In this document: positions 1 to 6,698 of the stretch, one piece after another
How positions within the stretch are numbered: position 1 is the stretch's first letter
Layout: each line of letters opens with the position of its first letter
From: Pseudomonadota bacterium
GTDB lineage: Bacteria > Pseudomonadota > Alphaproteobacteria > Rhizobiales > Rhizobiaceae
Assembly (NCBI GenBank): GCA_023393575.1
Contig: JAEWKX010000303.1
Span: forward strand, 1-9,342
DNA: 9,342 nt
Direction: 5' to 3'
The notes under the pieces: generated by a model
Seen by the model: the letters and a program-made list of their open reading frames with translations, nothing else
Databases searched by the model: none
Told to the model about the DNA's origin: nothing
Made by a program: the position numbers and the translations under genes

Positions 1-125
1 GGTACATGGAGGGCAAGATCGAGATCGACCCGATGATCACCCATACCATGGGCCTCGAAGACATCAACAAGGGCTTCGAACTCATGCACCGCGGTGACAG
101 CATTCGAAGCGTGGTCGTCTATTGA
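1..125 (+). CDS. S-(hydroxymethyl)glutathione dehydrogenase / class III alcohol dehydrogenase, C-terminal fragment
   Basis: Only the last 40 codons are in the window, read from base 3 and ending in TGA at 123-125. The peptide contains GKIEIDPMITHTMGLEDINK and ends GDSIRSVVVY, which is the characteristic C-terminus of glutathione-dependent formaldehyde dehydrogenase (the family named adhI, flhA or frmA in different bacteria). The family is a cytoplasmic zinc enzyme that oxidises S-(hydroxymethyl)glutathione to S-formylglutathione with NAD+. The catalytic and coenzyme domains lie upstream of the window and cannot be checked. The next gene, gfa, makes the substrate of this enzyme, so the pairing supports the call. 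The start and any upstream operon members are not visible. Confidence 0.88.
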   Translation, partial: YMEGKIEIDPMITHTMGLEDINKGFELMHRGDSIRSVVVY

Positions 126-210
126 GAGGACGACCGGCGCGTAGCTTCAATGTCGAAAGACAGGTCCGAAAGCGAGCCTGGCTTCGGCTCAACAGGGGAG
201 GTGGCATGCC

Positions 211-786
211 ATGGAAAGTGCAGTCCGCATACATCCAGCCGTGGATGATGGTATCAAACCGGCCAATTCGAGTTTTTCGGGAGGCACCCTCGTCTGCGCC
301 TGTGCAGATCGGCCGGTGAAGGTGAGAATCGAGGGGCAGGTCGCGCATAACCACGTTTGTGGCTGCACGAAATGCTGGAAGCCGAAAGGCACCGTCTTCT
401 CGGTCGTCGCCGTCGTGCCGCACGACAAGGTGACGGTGCTCGAGAATGGCGACAAACTGCAGGTGGTGGATACCTCCGCACTGATCCAGCGTCATGCGTG
501 CCGTGAATGCGGTGTCCATATGTATGGACCGGTCGAGAGGGAGCACGCCTTCCAGGGACTTGATTTCGTGCATCCGGAGCGCTTCCAGGAATCCGGATGG
601 GCGCCGCCGGAGTTCGCAGCCTTCGTCTCGTCGGTCATCGAGGCCGGTGTCGATCCGAGCCGCATGGATGCAATCCGGGCGCGCCTGCGAGAGCTTGGGC
701 TGGAGCCCTATGACTGCCTCTCGCCCGCGTTGATGGATTATGTCGCCAGCTGGGTAGCGAAGAAGTCCGGAGCGTTGGCGGCGTGA
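211..786 (+). CDS. gfa: S-(hydroxymethyl)glutathione synthase (glutathione-dependent formaldehyde-activating enzyme)
   Basis: A 191-residue protein of the Gfa/CENP-V zinc fold, at the usual family length. The zinc-binding cysteines are in the expected order: Cys29 and Cys31 in CAC, Cys50, Cys52 and Cys55 in CGCTKCW, and Cys97 and Cys100 in CRECG. The family accelerates the condensation of formaldehyde with glutathione in the cytoplasm, feeding the class III dehydrogenase encoded just upstream. The ATG at 211 is preceded by a strong ribosome site, AGGGGAGG at 194-201. A nearer ATG at 206 is out of frame. The 85-base gap from the dehydrogenase stop is compatible with co-transcription. A terminator-like hairpin lies just downstream. 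The family assignment is confident; how much the enzyme adds over the spontaneous reaction in vivo is debated for the family. Confidence 0.93.
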   Translation: MESAVRIHPAVDDGIKPANSSFSGGTLVCACADRPVKVRIEGQVAHNHVCGCTKCWKPKGTVFSVVAVVPHDKVTVLENGDKLQVVDTSALIQRHACRECGVHMYGPVEREHAFQGLDFVHPERFQESGWAPPEFAAFVSSVIEAGVDPSRMDAIRARLRELGLEPYDCLSPALMDYVASWVAKKSGALAA

Positions 787-796
787 TTTCAGAAGC

Positions 797-836
797 TCAC
801 CGGTCGTGGGGGAAGGTTTCCTCCGGCGGCCGGTGA
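797..836 (+). terminator. Nested hairpin downstream of gfa, candidate terminator
   Basis: The outer arms TCACCGG (797-803) and CCGGTGA (830-836) are perfect inverted repeats. Inside them, bases 808-814 (GGGGGAA) pair with 818-824 with one wobble and a three-base loop. The structure begins 10 bases after the gfa stop. Only a broken run of T follows, so it would be a weak intrinsic terminator or an RNA-end stabiliser. It separates gfa from the next gene. The remaining intergenic sequence (837-1061) includes a 66-codon reading frame that resembles no protein I recognise and is probably chance. It becomes AT-rich just before the next start. Confidence 0.5.
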
Positions 837-1061
837 TTGTCGCTGTTTCCCGCCTTCATCCCAACCGATGCGCGATGTGCTACATCCTCCATTCACCTGG
901 GTTTGCGGAGCAGCGATGACCTTCATTCGCTGCAGGCTCGATCCGCGCTATACGCGTTCGGCCTCCAACATCCCAAGAAGATGACTGTCTCCCTGGCCAA
1001 GCTTTCTTCCGACTGCGGAAAGGATGCTACCGGATAGTCACTGAACGTGATATTTTAGAAT

Positions 1062-2042
1062 ATGTCGATCGAAAGGCATCAGTCTGCCGACTGCGCCAGA
1101 CAGTCAGCTATCGGTGGGGGCTTTACACGCCGTGAAGCCCTGGCGATGGGTTTCTGCCTGTGCTGTTTTCCTCAATCCGGCTTCGCAGCCGGATCTCGCA
1201 AGCTGACGGAACTCGGCAAAGGTCTCTTCATCCGAGAAGCGCCGCATGAGGAAGCGTCGTCGGCAAACATGGGCGGAATTGCGAATATCGGGTTTATCGT
1301 CGGACGCGACAGCGTTCTCGTTACCGATCCTGGTGGCAGCCTGGCAGACGGAACCTGGCTTCGGAGCCAGATCAGGGAGCGGACCAGCAAGCCGATCCGG
1401 CACGTGATGTTGACCCATGTCCATCCGGATCATTGTTTCGGCGCCGCCGCCTTTATCGACGAGCAGCCGGAGTTTATCGGTCATTCTCGTCTCAGGGCTG
1501 CGATGGAAGTGCGCGGAGGTTACTACCGAGAGCGCCTCGCGGACATCCTTGGCGCGGATAACCTTGGCGATGTCGTCTATCCCACACGGGAGGTCGACAA
1601 TGTTGCAGAAATCGATCTCGGCGACCGGCGCCTGCGGATCACCGCCCATCCGACGGCTCATACCGATTGTGACCTGTCGATGCTCGACATGTCGTCCGGC
1701 ACGTTCTTTCCTGCCGACCTGCTTTTTGTGGATCGCGTTCCTTCGCTGGACGGTAGCCTGACCGGGTGGTTGGCGGAAGCGGAGCGGATGAAAGATCTTG
1801 GCGCCGCCCGCGCCGTGCCGGGTCATGGCCCCGCAATGGTGGATTTCGTGACATCGATGGACCGGCAGGTGAGATATCTGAGACTACTCTACGAGGAGAC
1901 ACGGGACGCGATCGAGGCCGGTCTTGCGATAGACGAGGCAAGTCACAAGGTTGCGGCCGGGGACGGAGCGGGCTGGGCGTTGTTCAGCGACTATCACGAG
2001 CGCAACGTCATCCAGGCATACAAGGAACTTGAATGGGAATAG
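1062..2042 (+). CDS. Quinoprotein relay system zinc metallohydrolase (SoxH-like, metallo-beta-lactamase fold)
   Basis: A 326-residue metallo-beta-lactamase-fold protein. The metal-binding signature is THVHPDH (His119, His121, Asp123, His124). Further probable ligands are His200 in AHTDCD, Asp219 in FFPADLLF and His255 in VPGHGP. The N-terminus carries FTRREALAMG (residues 21-30) followed by a hydrophobic, Cys-containing stretch to Ala43, which resembles a Tat export signal and implies a folded periplasmic protein. It belongs with the SoxH-related hydrolases found beside PQQ-dependent dehydrogenases, probably the type called metallohydrolase 2; the subtype is my inference. The natural substrate is unknown. 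A thioester or persulfide on the neighbouring SoxYZ-like carrier is a reasonable guess. There is no clear ribosome site before 1062. The start was chosen because the next in-frame Met (residue 30) would remove the twin arginines. The next gene begins 26 bases downstream. Confidence 0.82.
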   Translation: MSIERHQSADCARQSAIGGGFTRREALAMGFCLCCFPQSGFAAGSRKLTELGKGLFIREAPHEEASSANMGGIANIGFIVGRDSVLVTDPGGSLADGTWLRSQIRERTSKPIRHVMLTHVHPDHCFGAAAFIDEQPEFIGHSRLRAAMEVRGGYYRERLADILGADNLGDVVYPTREVDNVAEIDLGDRRLRITAHPTAHTDCDLSMLDMSSGTFFPADLLFVDRVPSLDGSLTGWLAEAERMKDLGAARAVPGHGPAMVDFVTSMDRQVRYLRLLYEETRDAIEAGLAIDEASHKVAAGDGAGWALFSDYHERNVIQAYKELEWE

Positions 2043-2068
2043 CTCTCACGTAACGCAGGGAGGAGAAG

Positions 2069-2887
2069 ATGATGCCGATAATGCGACGGACCTTTGCGAC
2101 TGCTCTGCTCACGATATTCTGCCTCGGTACGGCGCCCAGCGTGAATGCCACCGAACTGGACGCCGAGAGGGAGGAACGCTGGCAACAGATCGCGGACTAC
2201 CTCTTTGAAGCCCGCGAGGTCGTTCCGACAGATTCATTGATCAAGATTGAGGCACCAAAACGCGCGCAGGACGCGGCACTCGTGCCGATCACTCTTACCA
2301 TGCCGAACAAGAACAAGATCAAGTCCGTCTATCTCGTGATTGACGATAACCCTGTCCCCCTGGCGGCCCATGTCACCTTCGGCCCGGCCGCCGATCCCGG
2401 AACACTACACCTGCGCGTTCGGGTGGATACCTACACCAATATTCACGCCGTTGTCGAAACGAAGGACGGAGGGCTTTTCTCCAATGCCGCCTTCGTGAAA
2501 GCCACTGGTGGATGTTCGGCGCCTTCCGGACCGAGCGATGCCGAAGCGATGAAGGGGATGGGCGACATGCGAATGAAGTTCGCAGACAACGTCCGGCAGG
2601 GGAAGCCTGCGGAAGCGACCCTGATGATCCGCCACCCGAATTTCACCGGCATGCAGATGAACCAACTCACCCGGCTTTATACGCCTCCCCGGTATGTAAA
2701 TAAGGTGACCGTTTCCCAGGGCGACCAGCTTGTGCTGGAAGTTGCCGGAGACATTTCGCTCTCCACCAATCCTGCCATCGGCTTCAACTTCGTCCCGACG
2801 GGCCGGGCGCCGCTCAAGGTGGTTGCATCCGACAACAAGGAGGGGCGGTGGGAGCAGAGTTTCGACATTCCGCCGACAATCAATTAG
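2069..2887 (+). CDS. Quinoprotein dehydrogenase-associated SoxYZ-like carrier protein
   Basis: A 272-residue fusion of a SoxY-like and a SoxZ-like domain. An N-terminal signal peptide ends near NATEL (residues 27-30), so the protein is probably periplasmic. The SoxY-like part ends in the segment ATGGCSAPSG with Cys149, the protein's only plausible carrier residue, matching the swinging-arm Cys of SoxY. The SoxZ-like beta-sandwich follows from about residue 168 (MRMKFADN) to the end. In true Sox systems this Cys holds sulfur intermediates. Here no soxA, soxX, soxB or soxC is seen, and the neighbours are those of PQQ-linked alcohol oxidation, so the cargo is unknown. The ribosome site GGGAGGAG ends a few bases before the ATG at 2069; another ATG follows directly. 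The gene sits in a tight trio, 26 bases after the hydrolase and 10 bases before the CXXXCW gene. Confidence 0.87.
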   Translation: MMPIMRRTFATALLTIFCLGTAPSVNATELDAEREERWQQIADYLFEAREVVPTDSLIKIEAPKRAQDAALVPITLTMPNKNKIKSVYLVIDDNPVPLAAHVTFGPAADPGTLHLRVRVDTYTNIHAVVETKDGGLFSNAAFVKATGGCSAPSGPSDAEAMKGMGDMRMKFADNVRQGKPAEATLMIRHPNFTGMQMNQLTRLYTPPRYVNKVTVSQGDQLVLEVAGDISLSTNPAIGFNFVPTGRAPLKVVASDNKEGRWEQSFDIPPTIN

Positions 2888-2897
2888 GGAGCCGGAT

Positions 2898-3479
2898 ATG
2901 TTGCAAGACGTACCGCGGGTCATTTTCCTTGCCGTCGTGTTAACTCTGGCTGCCTTCGCGGAGAATGGAGCATTCGCCCAGGTGAGGGAACCGGAAGGGC
3001 TGTGGAGCGGCCCCATGCGAGGGGAAACACCGCGCACGCTGCAGGGGGCAGTTGTGATCGATCTGGCGGGTCTCGAGGGGCTCCTGCCGAGAGATCCGGT
3101 CCTTCTGGATATTGGTCCCGCCGACAAGAAGCCTGAGGGATTTTCCGGGGATCGGCTCTGGTTGCCGACGCATCGCTCCATCCCGAAGGCGGTCTGGCTT
3201 CCCGGCGCGGGCTCTGCCACGCTGGGGGCGGCACGAGAGGAGGCTTTTCTCCGCCGTATCGAAGACCTGACGCAAGGCGACCGTGCCAGGCCGATCGTAG
3301 TCTTCTGCCAACCCCTATGCTGGGGAAGCTGGAATGTCGGCAAGCGTCTGGTGGCGCAGGGCTATACCAGTGTCCACTGGTTCCCGGGCGGCGTGGATGG
3401 TTGGCAGGAAAAGCATGAGACTGTCACGGTCGACATGGACAAAGATTGGCCCGCGGCGTCGTCGGCGCCCGAGCCTTGA
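2898..3479 (+). CDS. PQQ-dependent catabolism-associated CXXXCW motif protein (rhodanese-like)
   Basis: A 193-residue exported rhodanese-like protein. Residues 1-27 form a signal peptide (hydrophobic core IFLAVVLTLAAFA, cleavage near AFA). The mature part has HRSIPKAVWLPG, a degenerate rhodanese motif, then the hallmark FCQPLCWGSWNVGKR with Cys137, Cys141 and Trp142, and ends the domain with WFPGGVDGW. The CX3CW loop replaces the single catalytic Cys of ordinary rhodaneses and suggests disulfide or redox chemistry. The family occurs next to PQQ-dependent alcohol oxidation genes; its reaction is not established. The reading frame is open back to 2730, but the ATG at 2898 is chosen because AGGGAG at 2886-2891 sits six bases before it and overlaps the previous stop, and because it yields a proper signal peptide. 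It is the last gene of the + strand block; the next gene is convergent. Confidence 0.85.
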   Translation: MLQDVPRVIFLAVVLTLAAFAENGAFAQVREPEGLWSGPMRGETPRTLQGAVVIDLAGLEGLLPRDPVLLDIGPADKKPEGFSGDRLWLPTHRSIPKAVWLPGAGSATLGAAREEAFLRRIEDLTQGDRARPIVVFCQPLCWGSWNVGKRLVAQGYTSVHWFPGGVDGWQEKHETVTVDMDKDWPAASSAPEP

Positions 3480-3610
3480 ACTTGTCCGCGAAGAAGCTCT
3501 CGGCGTTCCGACTTTGTCGAAATCACGCGTGTGTCAGCCGCGAAGTCTCTGCGGGAAATACCGATCGTGCTGCGGCGGCCGATGGCCGAAAACGGTCAAA
3601 TCCGTCTGTT

Positions 3611-4813
3611 TTAAACCCTGTCGGCCAATGCCGCAGCAACGCCTCGCAGTTCCGCCAGCCCTTTCAGGCGGCCGATCGCGGGATAGCCAGGCTGGGCATG
3701 CCGATCGGCGTCGCCGAGGATGTCCTGTCCGTGGTCCGGCCGGAAAGGAATGATGCAGTCGCTGCGTCCCTCCTCACGTCGCCGTTTCTCCTCGCGCAGC
3801 AGAGATGCGATGACGGATACCATGTCGGTATCGCCGGCGAGATGTTCATCCTCATGGAAGGAACACGGGATCCCTTCGGTCTCGCGCTTGACGTTACGCA
3901 GGTGGGCGAAATGGATGCGCGGCCCCAGACGCTCGGCCATGCCTGCGAGATCATTATCTGCACGCGCCCCGAGGGAGCCTGTGCAGAAGGTGACCCCGCT
4001 GGCGATATTTGGAACCGCCTCCAGCACCGCGTTGTAATGTGCTTCTGTCGACATGATACGGGGAAGGCCCAGTAGCGGAAACGGCGGATCGTCGGGATGA
4101 CAGCAGAGGCGTAGGCCGAGATGTTCCGCATGCGGTATGACCTCTGCGAGGAAGTCGATCAAATGACCCCGCAGGCAATTCTCGTCGATCGAGCGATAGC
4201 GATCGAGCTGGTCTCTGAGAGCATCCAACGACGGCTGGGCAGCGGCGCCCGGCAATCCGGCATTGACGTTGCGCGAAAGCTGCAGGCGTCGTTCCGTTGC
4301 CATTCCCGCAAAGCGATGTCGTGCCTCTTCGCGCAGCTCATGCGGATAATCATCTTCTGCTCCGCGCCGCTGCAGGATGAAAAGGTCATAGGCGATGAAA
4401 TCCACCAGCTCGAAGCGCATGGTCGTGCCGCCGTGAGCAACCCGCCAGGCCAGATCCGTTCGGGTCCAGTCGAGTACCGGCATGAAGTTGTAGCAGATCA
4501 CCTCCAGCCCTGCCCGGGCCAGATTTTCCATCGAGGCGATGTAGTTGGCGAGGTGTACGCGCCATTCTCCGGTCTGGGTCTTGATCTCCTCGGAAATCGG
4601 CAGGCTTTCCACCACCTCCCAGGCAAGCCCCGTCGACCGGCCATCCGCATCCAGCGAAATCTCCCGTTGCCGCCGAGTGATTTCTTCGGTTGTCCACACA
4701 GCGCCGTAAGGCACATGATGCAAAGCCGAAACGATACCCTCTGCACCGGCCTGCCGGGCGTCGCGGACGGTTACCTTGTCCACCGGCCCGAACCATCTCC
4801 ACGTCTGCCTCAT
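3611..4813 (-). CDS. uxuA: Mannonate dehydratase
   Basis: A 400-residue full-length UxuA. It catalyses the dehydration of D-mannonate to 2-keto-3-deoxy-D-gluconate in hexuronate breakdown, a cytoplasmic Fe2+/Mn2+-dependent reaction. Family landmarks run the whole length: WRWFGP at 5-10, GAEGIVSALHHVPYGAVW at 23-40, YNFMPVLDWTRTDL near 108-121, CCHPDDPP (His239) at 237-244, FCTGSLGA (Cys277), HLRNVKRE (His304), FHEDEHLAGDTDM at 319-331, and FRPDHGQD (Asp360, His361). No key motif is missing. The ATG at 4813 has AAGGAA eight bases upstream. It follows the TRAP large permease by 25 bases, so it is probably translated from the same message. It converges with the CXXXCW gene; the 131-base gap between their ends has only short weak inverted repeats (for example 3576-3588). 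Confidence 0.96.
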   Translation of the reverse strand: MRQTWRWFGPVDKVTVRDARQAGAEGIVSALHHVPYGAVWTTEEITRRQREISLDADGRSTGLAWEVVESLPISEEIKTQTGEWRVHLANYIASMENLARAGLEVICYNFMPVLDWTRTDLAWRVAHGGTTMRFELVDFIAYDLFILQRRGAEDDYPHELREEARHRFAGMATERRLQLSRNVNAGLPGAAAQPSLDALRDQLDRYRSIDENCLRGHLIDFLAEVIPHAEHLGLRLCCHPDDPPFPLLGLPRIMSTEAHYNAVLEAVPNIASGVTFCTGSLGARADNDLAGMAERLGPRIHFAHLRNVKRETEGIPCSFHEDEHLAGDTDMVSVIASLLREEKRRREEGRSDCIIPFRPDHGQDILGDADRHAQPGYPAIGRLKGLAELRGVAAALADRV

Positions 4814-4838
4814 GTTCTATCTTCCTTGAACGTGATCG

Positions 4839-6119
4839 TCAGCCGAACGCGAGGTTCGGCAACCAGAGAACGAGGCCCGGCATGAACAGCAGGACGATGA
4901 TCAGCCCGATGATTGTCGCGACGAAGGGCAGCGACTCGATCGTATATTCCTCGATCTTCACGTTCATGAGCGAGCAGACGGCATACATTGCCACGCCTAC
5001 GGGCGGCGTCATTCCGCCAAGGGTGACGATGCTCATCATCAGAATCCCGAAATGTACGGGATCGATGCCGACCTGTGTGATAATGGGGACGAAGATAGGC
5101 GTCAGCAGGAGCACCAGCACGGTACTTTCGATGAAGCAGCCGGCGATCAGCAGGAAGAGGAGGATGATGAGAACTATGGCGGCAGGGCTCTCGATGCCGG
5201 CTAGCATCCACGACGATATTCCTTGCGGAACCTGAAGATAGATGATGGCGAAGCCCACCATGCCGGACATCAGGATGATGATCATGATCAGGCCGATATC
5301 CGAGATCGCATGTGCGAAGGCCCGTTTGGCCTTTTCGAAACTCAACTCCCTGTGCGCGAGGAAGCCGACCAGGAACGCATATACGACGGCGAAGGCCCCC
5401 ACTTCGGAAGGCGTGAACACGCCGCCCCGGATCGTCAACACGAGCGCAACGGGGAAAAACAGGGCCCACTTGGCACCCCAGACCGCGGTCGCCAATGCCC
5501 TGAATGTCGGCCGTTCCGTATCGGCCACCACGTAGCCGCGGCGCTTGGCAACGAGATAAGTGGTCGTCATCAGCCCGATCATCATCAGAAGGCCCGGAAT
5601 GATGCCGGCAACGAAGAGGCGGCCGATCGAGACATTGCCTACATAGCCGTAGAGGATGAGGCCTATGCTTGGCGGGATGGTTGCGGTGATCAGCGAGCCG
5701 ACTGCAATGGCAGCCGCGGAAAAGCCTTTTCCATAACCCTTTGCGATCATCGTCGGCCCGAGGATCCGTGCCTCCATCGCAGCGTCGGCAACGGCCGAGC
5801 CGGAGACGCCGCCCATGACCGTGGACAGGACGATGGCAACCTGCGCAAGACCCCCAGCCATCCAGCCGACGGCGACATAGGAGAATTTGAAGTGCCGGTC
5901 GGTGATGCCGCTCTCGTTCATCAGGTGGCCGGCAAAAACGAAGAACGGAACCGCGAGCAGCGGAAAGCTCTGGCTCATCGTCGCGATTTTCTGGACCGCG
6001 ATCGAGATCGGCATGACCGGGTCGCTGAGGAAGAAGACAAAGCCGGAAATGCCTATCGCGAAGGCTACCGGCATGCCGACTATCATGAAGGCGAAGAAGA
6101 GGATCGTGATCAGGCCCAT
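4839..6119 (-). CDS. TRAP transporter large permease subunit (DctM-like)
   Basis: A 426-residue integral membrane protein with the hydrophobicity of the DctM family, about a dozen membrane segments. Recognisable parts are the N-terminal FFAFMIVGMPVAFAIGISGF, the segment FPLLAVPFFVFAGHLMNESG (52-71), the family signature GGVSGSAVADAAMEARILGP (103-122), and ITATIPPSIGLILYG (144-158). It forms the ion-coupled channel of a tripartite ATP-independent transporter with the binding protein and small permease encoded upstream. The frame is open to 6227, but the ATG at 6119 is preferred because it starts one base after the small-permease stop (TGACATG) and gives the standard N-terminus. The extra 36 codons upstream lie inside the small-permease gene and look like a shadow of it. 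The substrate is inferred from the neighbouring uxuA to be a hexuronate or sugar acid. Confidence 0.94.
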   Translation of the reverse strand: MGLITILFFAFMIVGMPVAFAIGISGFVFFLSDPVMPISIAVQKIATMSQSFPLLAVPFFVFAGHLMNESGITDRHFKFSYVAVGWMAGGLAQVAIVLSTVMGGVSGSAVADAAMEARILGPTMIAKGYGKGFSAAAIAVGSLITATIPPSIGLILYGYVGNVSIGRLFVAGIIPGLLMMIGLMTTTYLVAKRRGYVVADTERPTFRALATAVWGAKWALFFPVALVLTIRGGVFTPSEVGAFAVVYAFLVGFLAHRELSFEKAKRAFAHAISDIGLIMIIILMSGMVGFAIIYLQVPQGISSWMLAGIESPAAIVLIILLFLLIAGCFIESTVLVLLLTPIFVPIITQVGIDPVHFGILMMSIVTLGGMTPPVGVAMYAVCSLMNVKIEEYTIESLPFVATIIGLIIVLLFMPGLVLWLPNLAFG

Positions 6120-6120
6120 G

Positions 6121-6636
6121 TCAAAGTTCCGTCGGTGTGCTGAAGTCGGTTTCCGTGCGCGAGTAAACGAGGGTCTTGCCATCGTCCTTGCGGCGCCACG
6201 TCCAGACCATGTTGTTGAGGAGTGCAACGCCGATCATCAGGCAACCGACCGGTACGGCGGAGGTGACCCACGCATAGGACAGGCCGCTGTCGCCAAACAG
6301 ACGCTGGCTGTTGAGGACCGTCAGTTTATAGCCTTCCAGCGCGAGGAAGCTCAGGAACACGAGGATGATCAGCGACATCGCGTATTCAAGCCACAGCCTG
6401 TGGCGGGGCTTGAGCCAGCGAATGAGGAGGTCGATGCCCAGATGTCCCTTCTCGCGCATCGCGCGGGCTGCCCCGAAAAAGCAGAGCCAGATGAACAGCA
6501 GCTGCGCCATGTCCACCGACCAGATGAGCGGGTATCCGAAAAAGCGCATCACGGCCGCTAGGAAAACGAGCACGACGATTACGCCGAGGATGATTGCGGC
6601 GATGGCAAACTCGAGTTGTGCCAGGCGTTTGAGCAT
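6121..6636 (-). CDS. TRAP transporter small permease subunit (DctQ-like)
   Basis: A 171-residue membrane protein of usual DctQ length, with four predicted membrane segments at about 8-30, 41-58, 82-103 and 124-146. The loop with EKGHLGIDLL (62-71) after the second segment and WSVDMAQLL (39-47) fit the family. It pairs with the large permease encoded one base downstream, which argues for translational coupling. A terminator-like hairpin lies just upstream, between it and the binding-protein gene, so permease expression is probably set below that of the binding protein. The Shine-Dalgarno region is weak (AGGT about nine bases before the ATG). Sequence conservation in this family is low, so the call relies on topology, length and operon position. 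Confidence 0.92.
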   Translation of the reverse strand: MLKRLAQLEFAIAAIILGVIVVLVFLAAVMRFFGYPLIWSVDMAQLLFIWLCFFGAARAMREKGHLGIDLLIRWLKPRHRLWLEYAMSLIILVFLSFLALEGYKLTVLNSQRLFGDSGLSYAWVTSAVPVGCLMIGVALLNNMVWTWRRKDDGKTLVYSRTETDFSTPTEL

Positions 6637-6659
6637 GGGATCGACCTATCTGGATTTAG

Positions 6660-6686
6660 AAAAAAAGGGGCGCATGCACGCCCCTT
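6660..6686 (-). terminator. Intrinsic terminator-like hairpin between TRAP binding-protein and permease genes
   Basis: Read on the - strand, AAGGGGCG (6686-6679) pairs perfectly with CGCCCCTT (6672-6665) around a six-base loop, followed by a run of T (complement of A 6660-6666). It begins 12 bases after the binding-protein stop and ends 23 bases before the small-permease start. Such a structure between dctP- and dctQ-like genes probably terminates part of the transcripts or protects the 3' end of the binding-protein message, giving excess binding protein. Confidence 0.8.
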
Positions 6687-6698
6687 GTCATGCCGTTT

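Noticed and set aside
837..1037. A 66-codon + strand frame in the gap after gfa
   Set aside because: It has no ribosome site, no recognisable family and low-complexity Ser/Leu composition, and it starts immediately after a terminator-like hairpin. Probably chance.
2730..2897. An upstream extension of the CXXXCW gene
   Set aside because: It overlaps the SoxYZ-like gene and would bury the signal peptide. The ATG at 2898 has a good ribosome site.
1062..3479. A classical Sox thiosulfate-oxidation operon
   Set aside because: There is no soxA, soxX, soxB or soxC; SoxY and SoxZ are fused; and the CXXXCW partner points to the PQQ-associated set instead.
3576..3605. Possible bidirectional terminator between the CXXXCW gene and uxuA
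   Set aside because: Stems of only 4-5 base pairs (3576-3588 and 3592-3605) with a short T run are too weak to call, although a terminator is expected between convergent genes.
4121..4885. A 254-codon + strand frame opposite uxuA
   Set aside because: uxuA on the - strand has family motifs along its full length; this frame is its shadow.
5223..6143. A 306-codon + strand frame opposite the TRAP large permease
   Set aside because: It is rich in His, Asp, Arg and Glu, as expected for the antisense of a hydrophobic membrane protein in GC-rich DNA. The - strand frame is a clear DctM-family permease.
6120..6227. A 36-codon N-terminal extension of the large permease
   Set aside because: It lies inside the small-permease gene and gives a basic, Ser/Arg-rich stretch not typical of DctM. 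The ATG at 6119 fits the coupled TGACATG junction.
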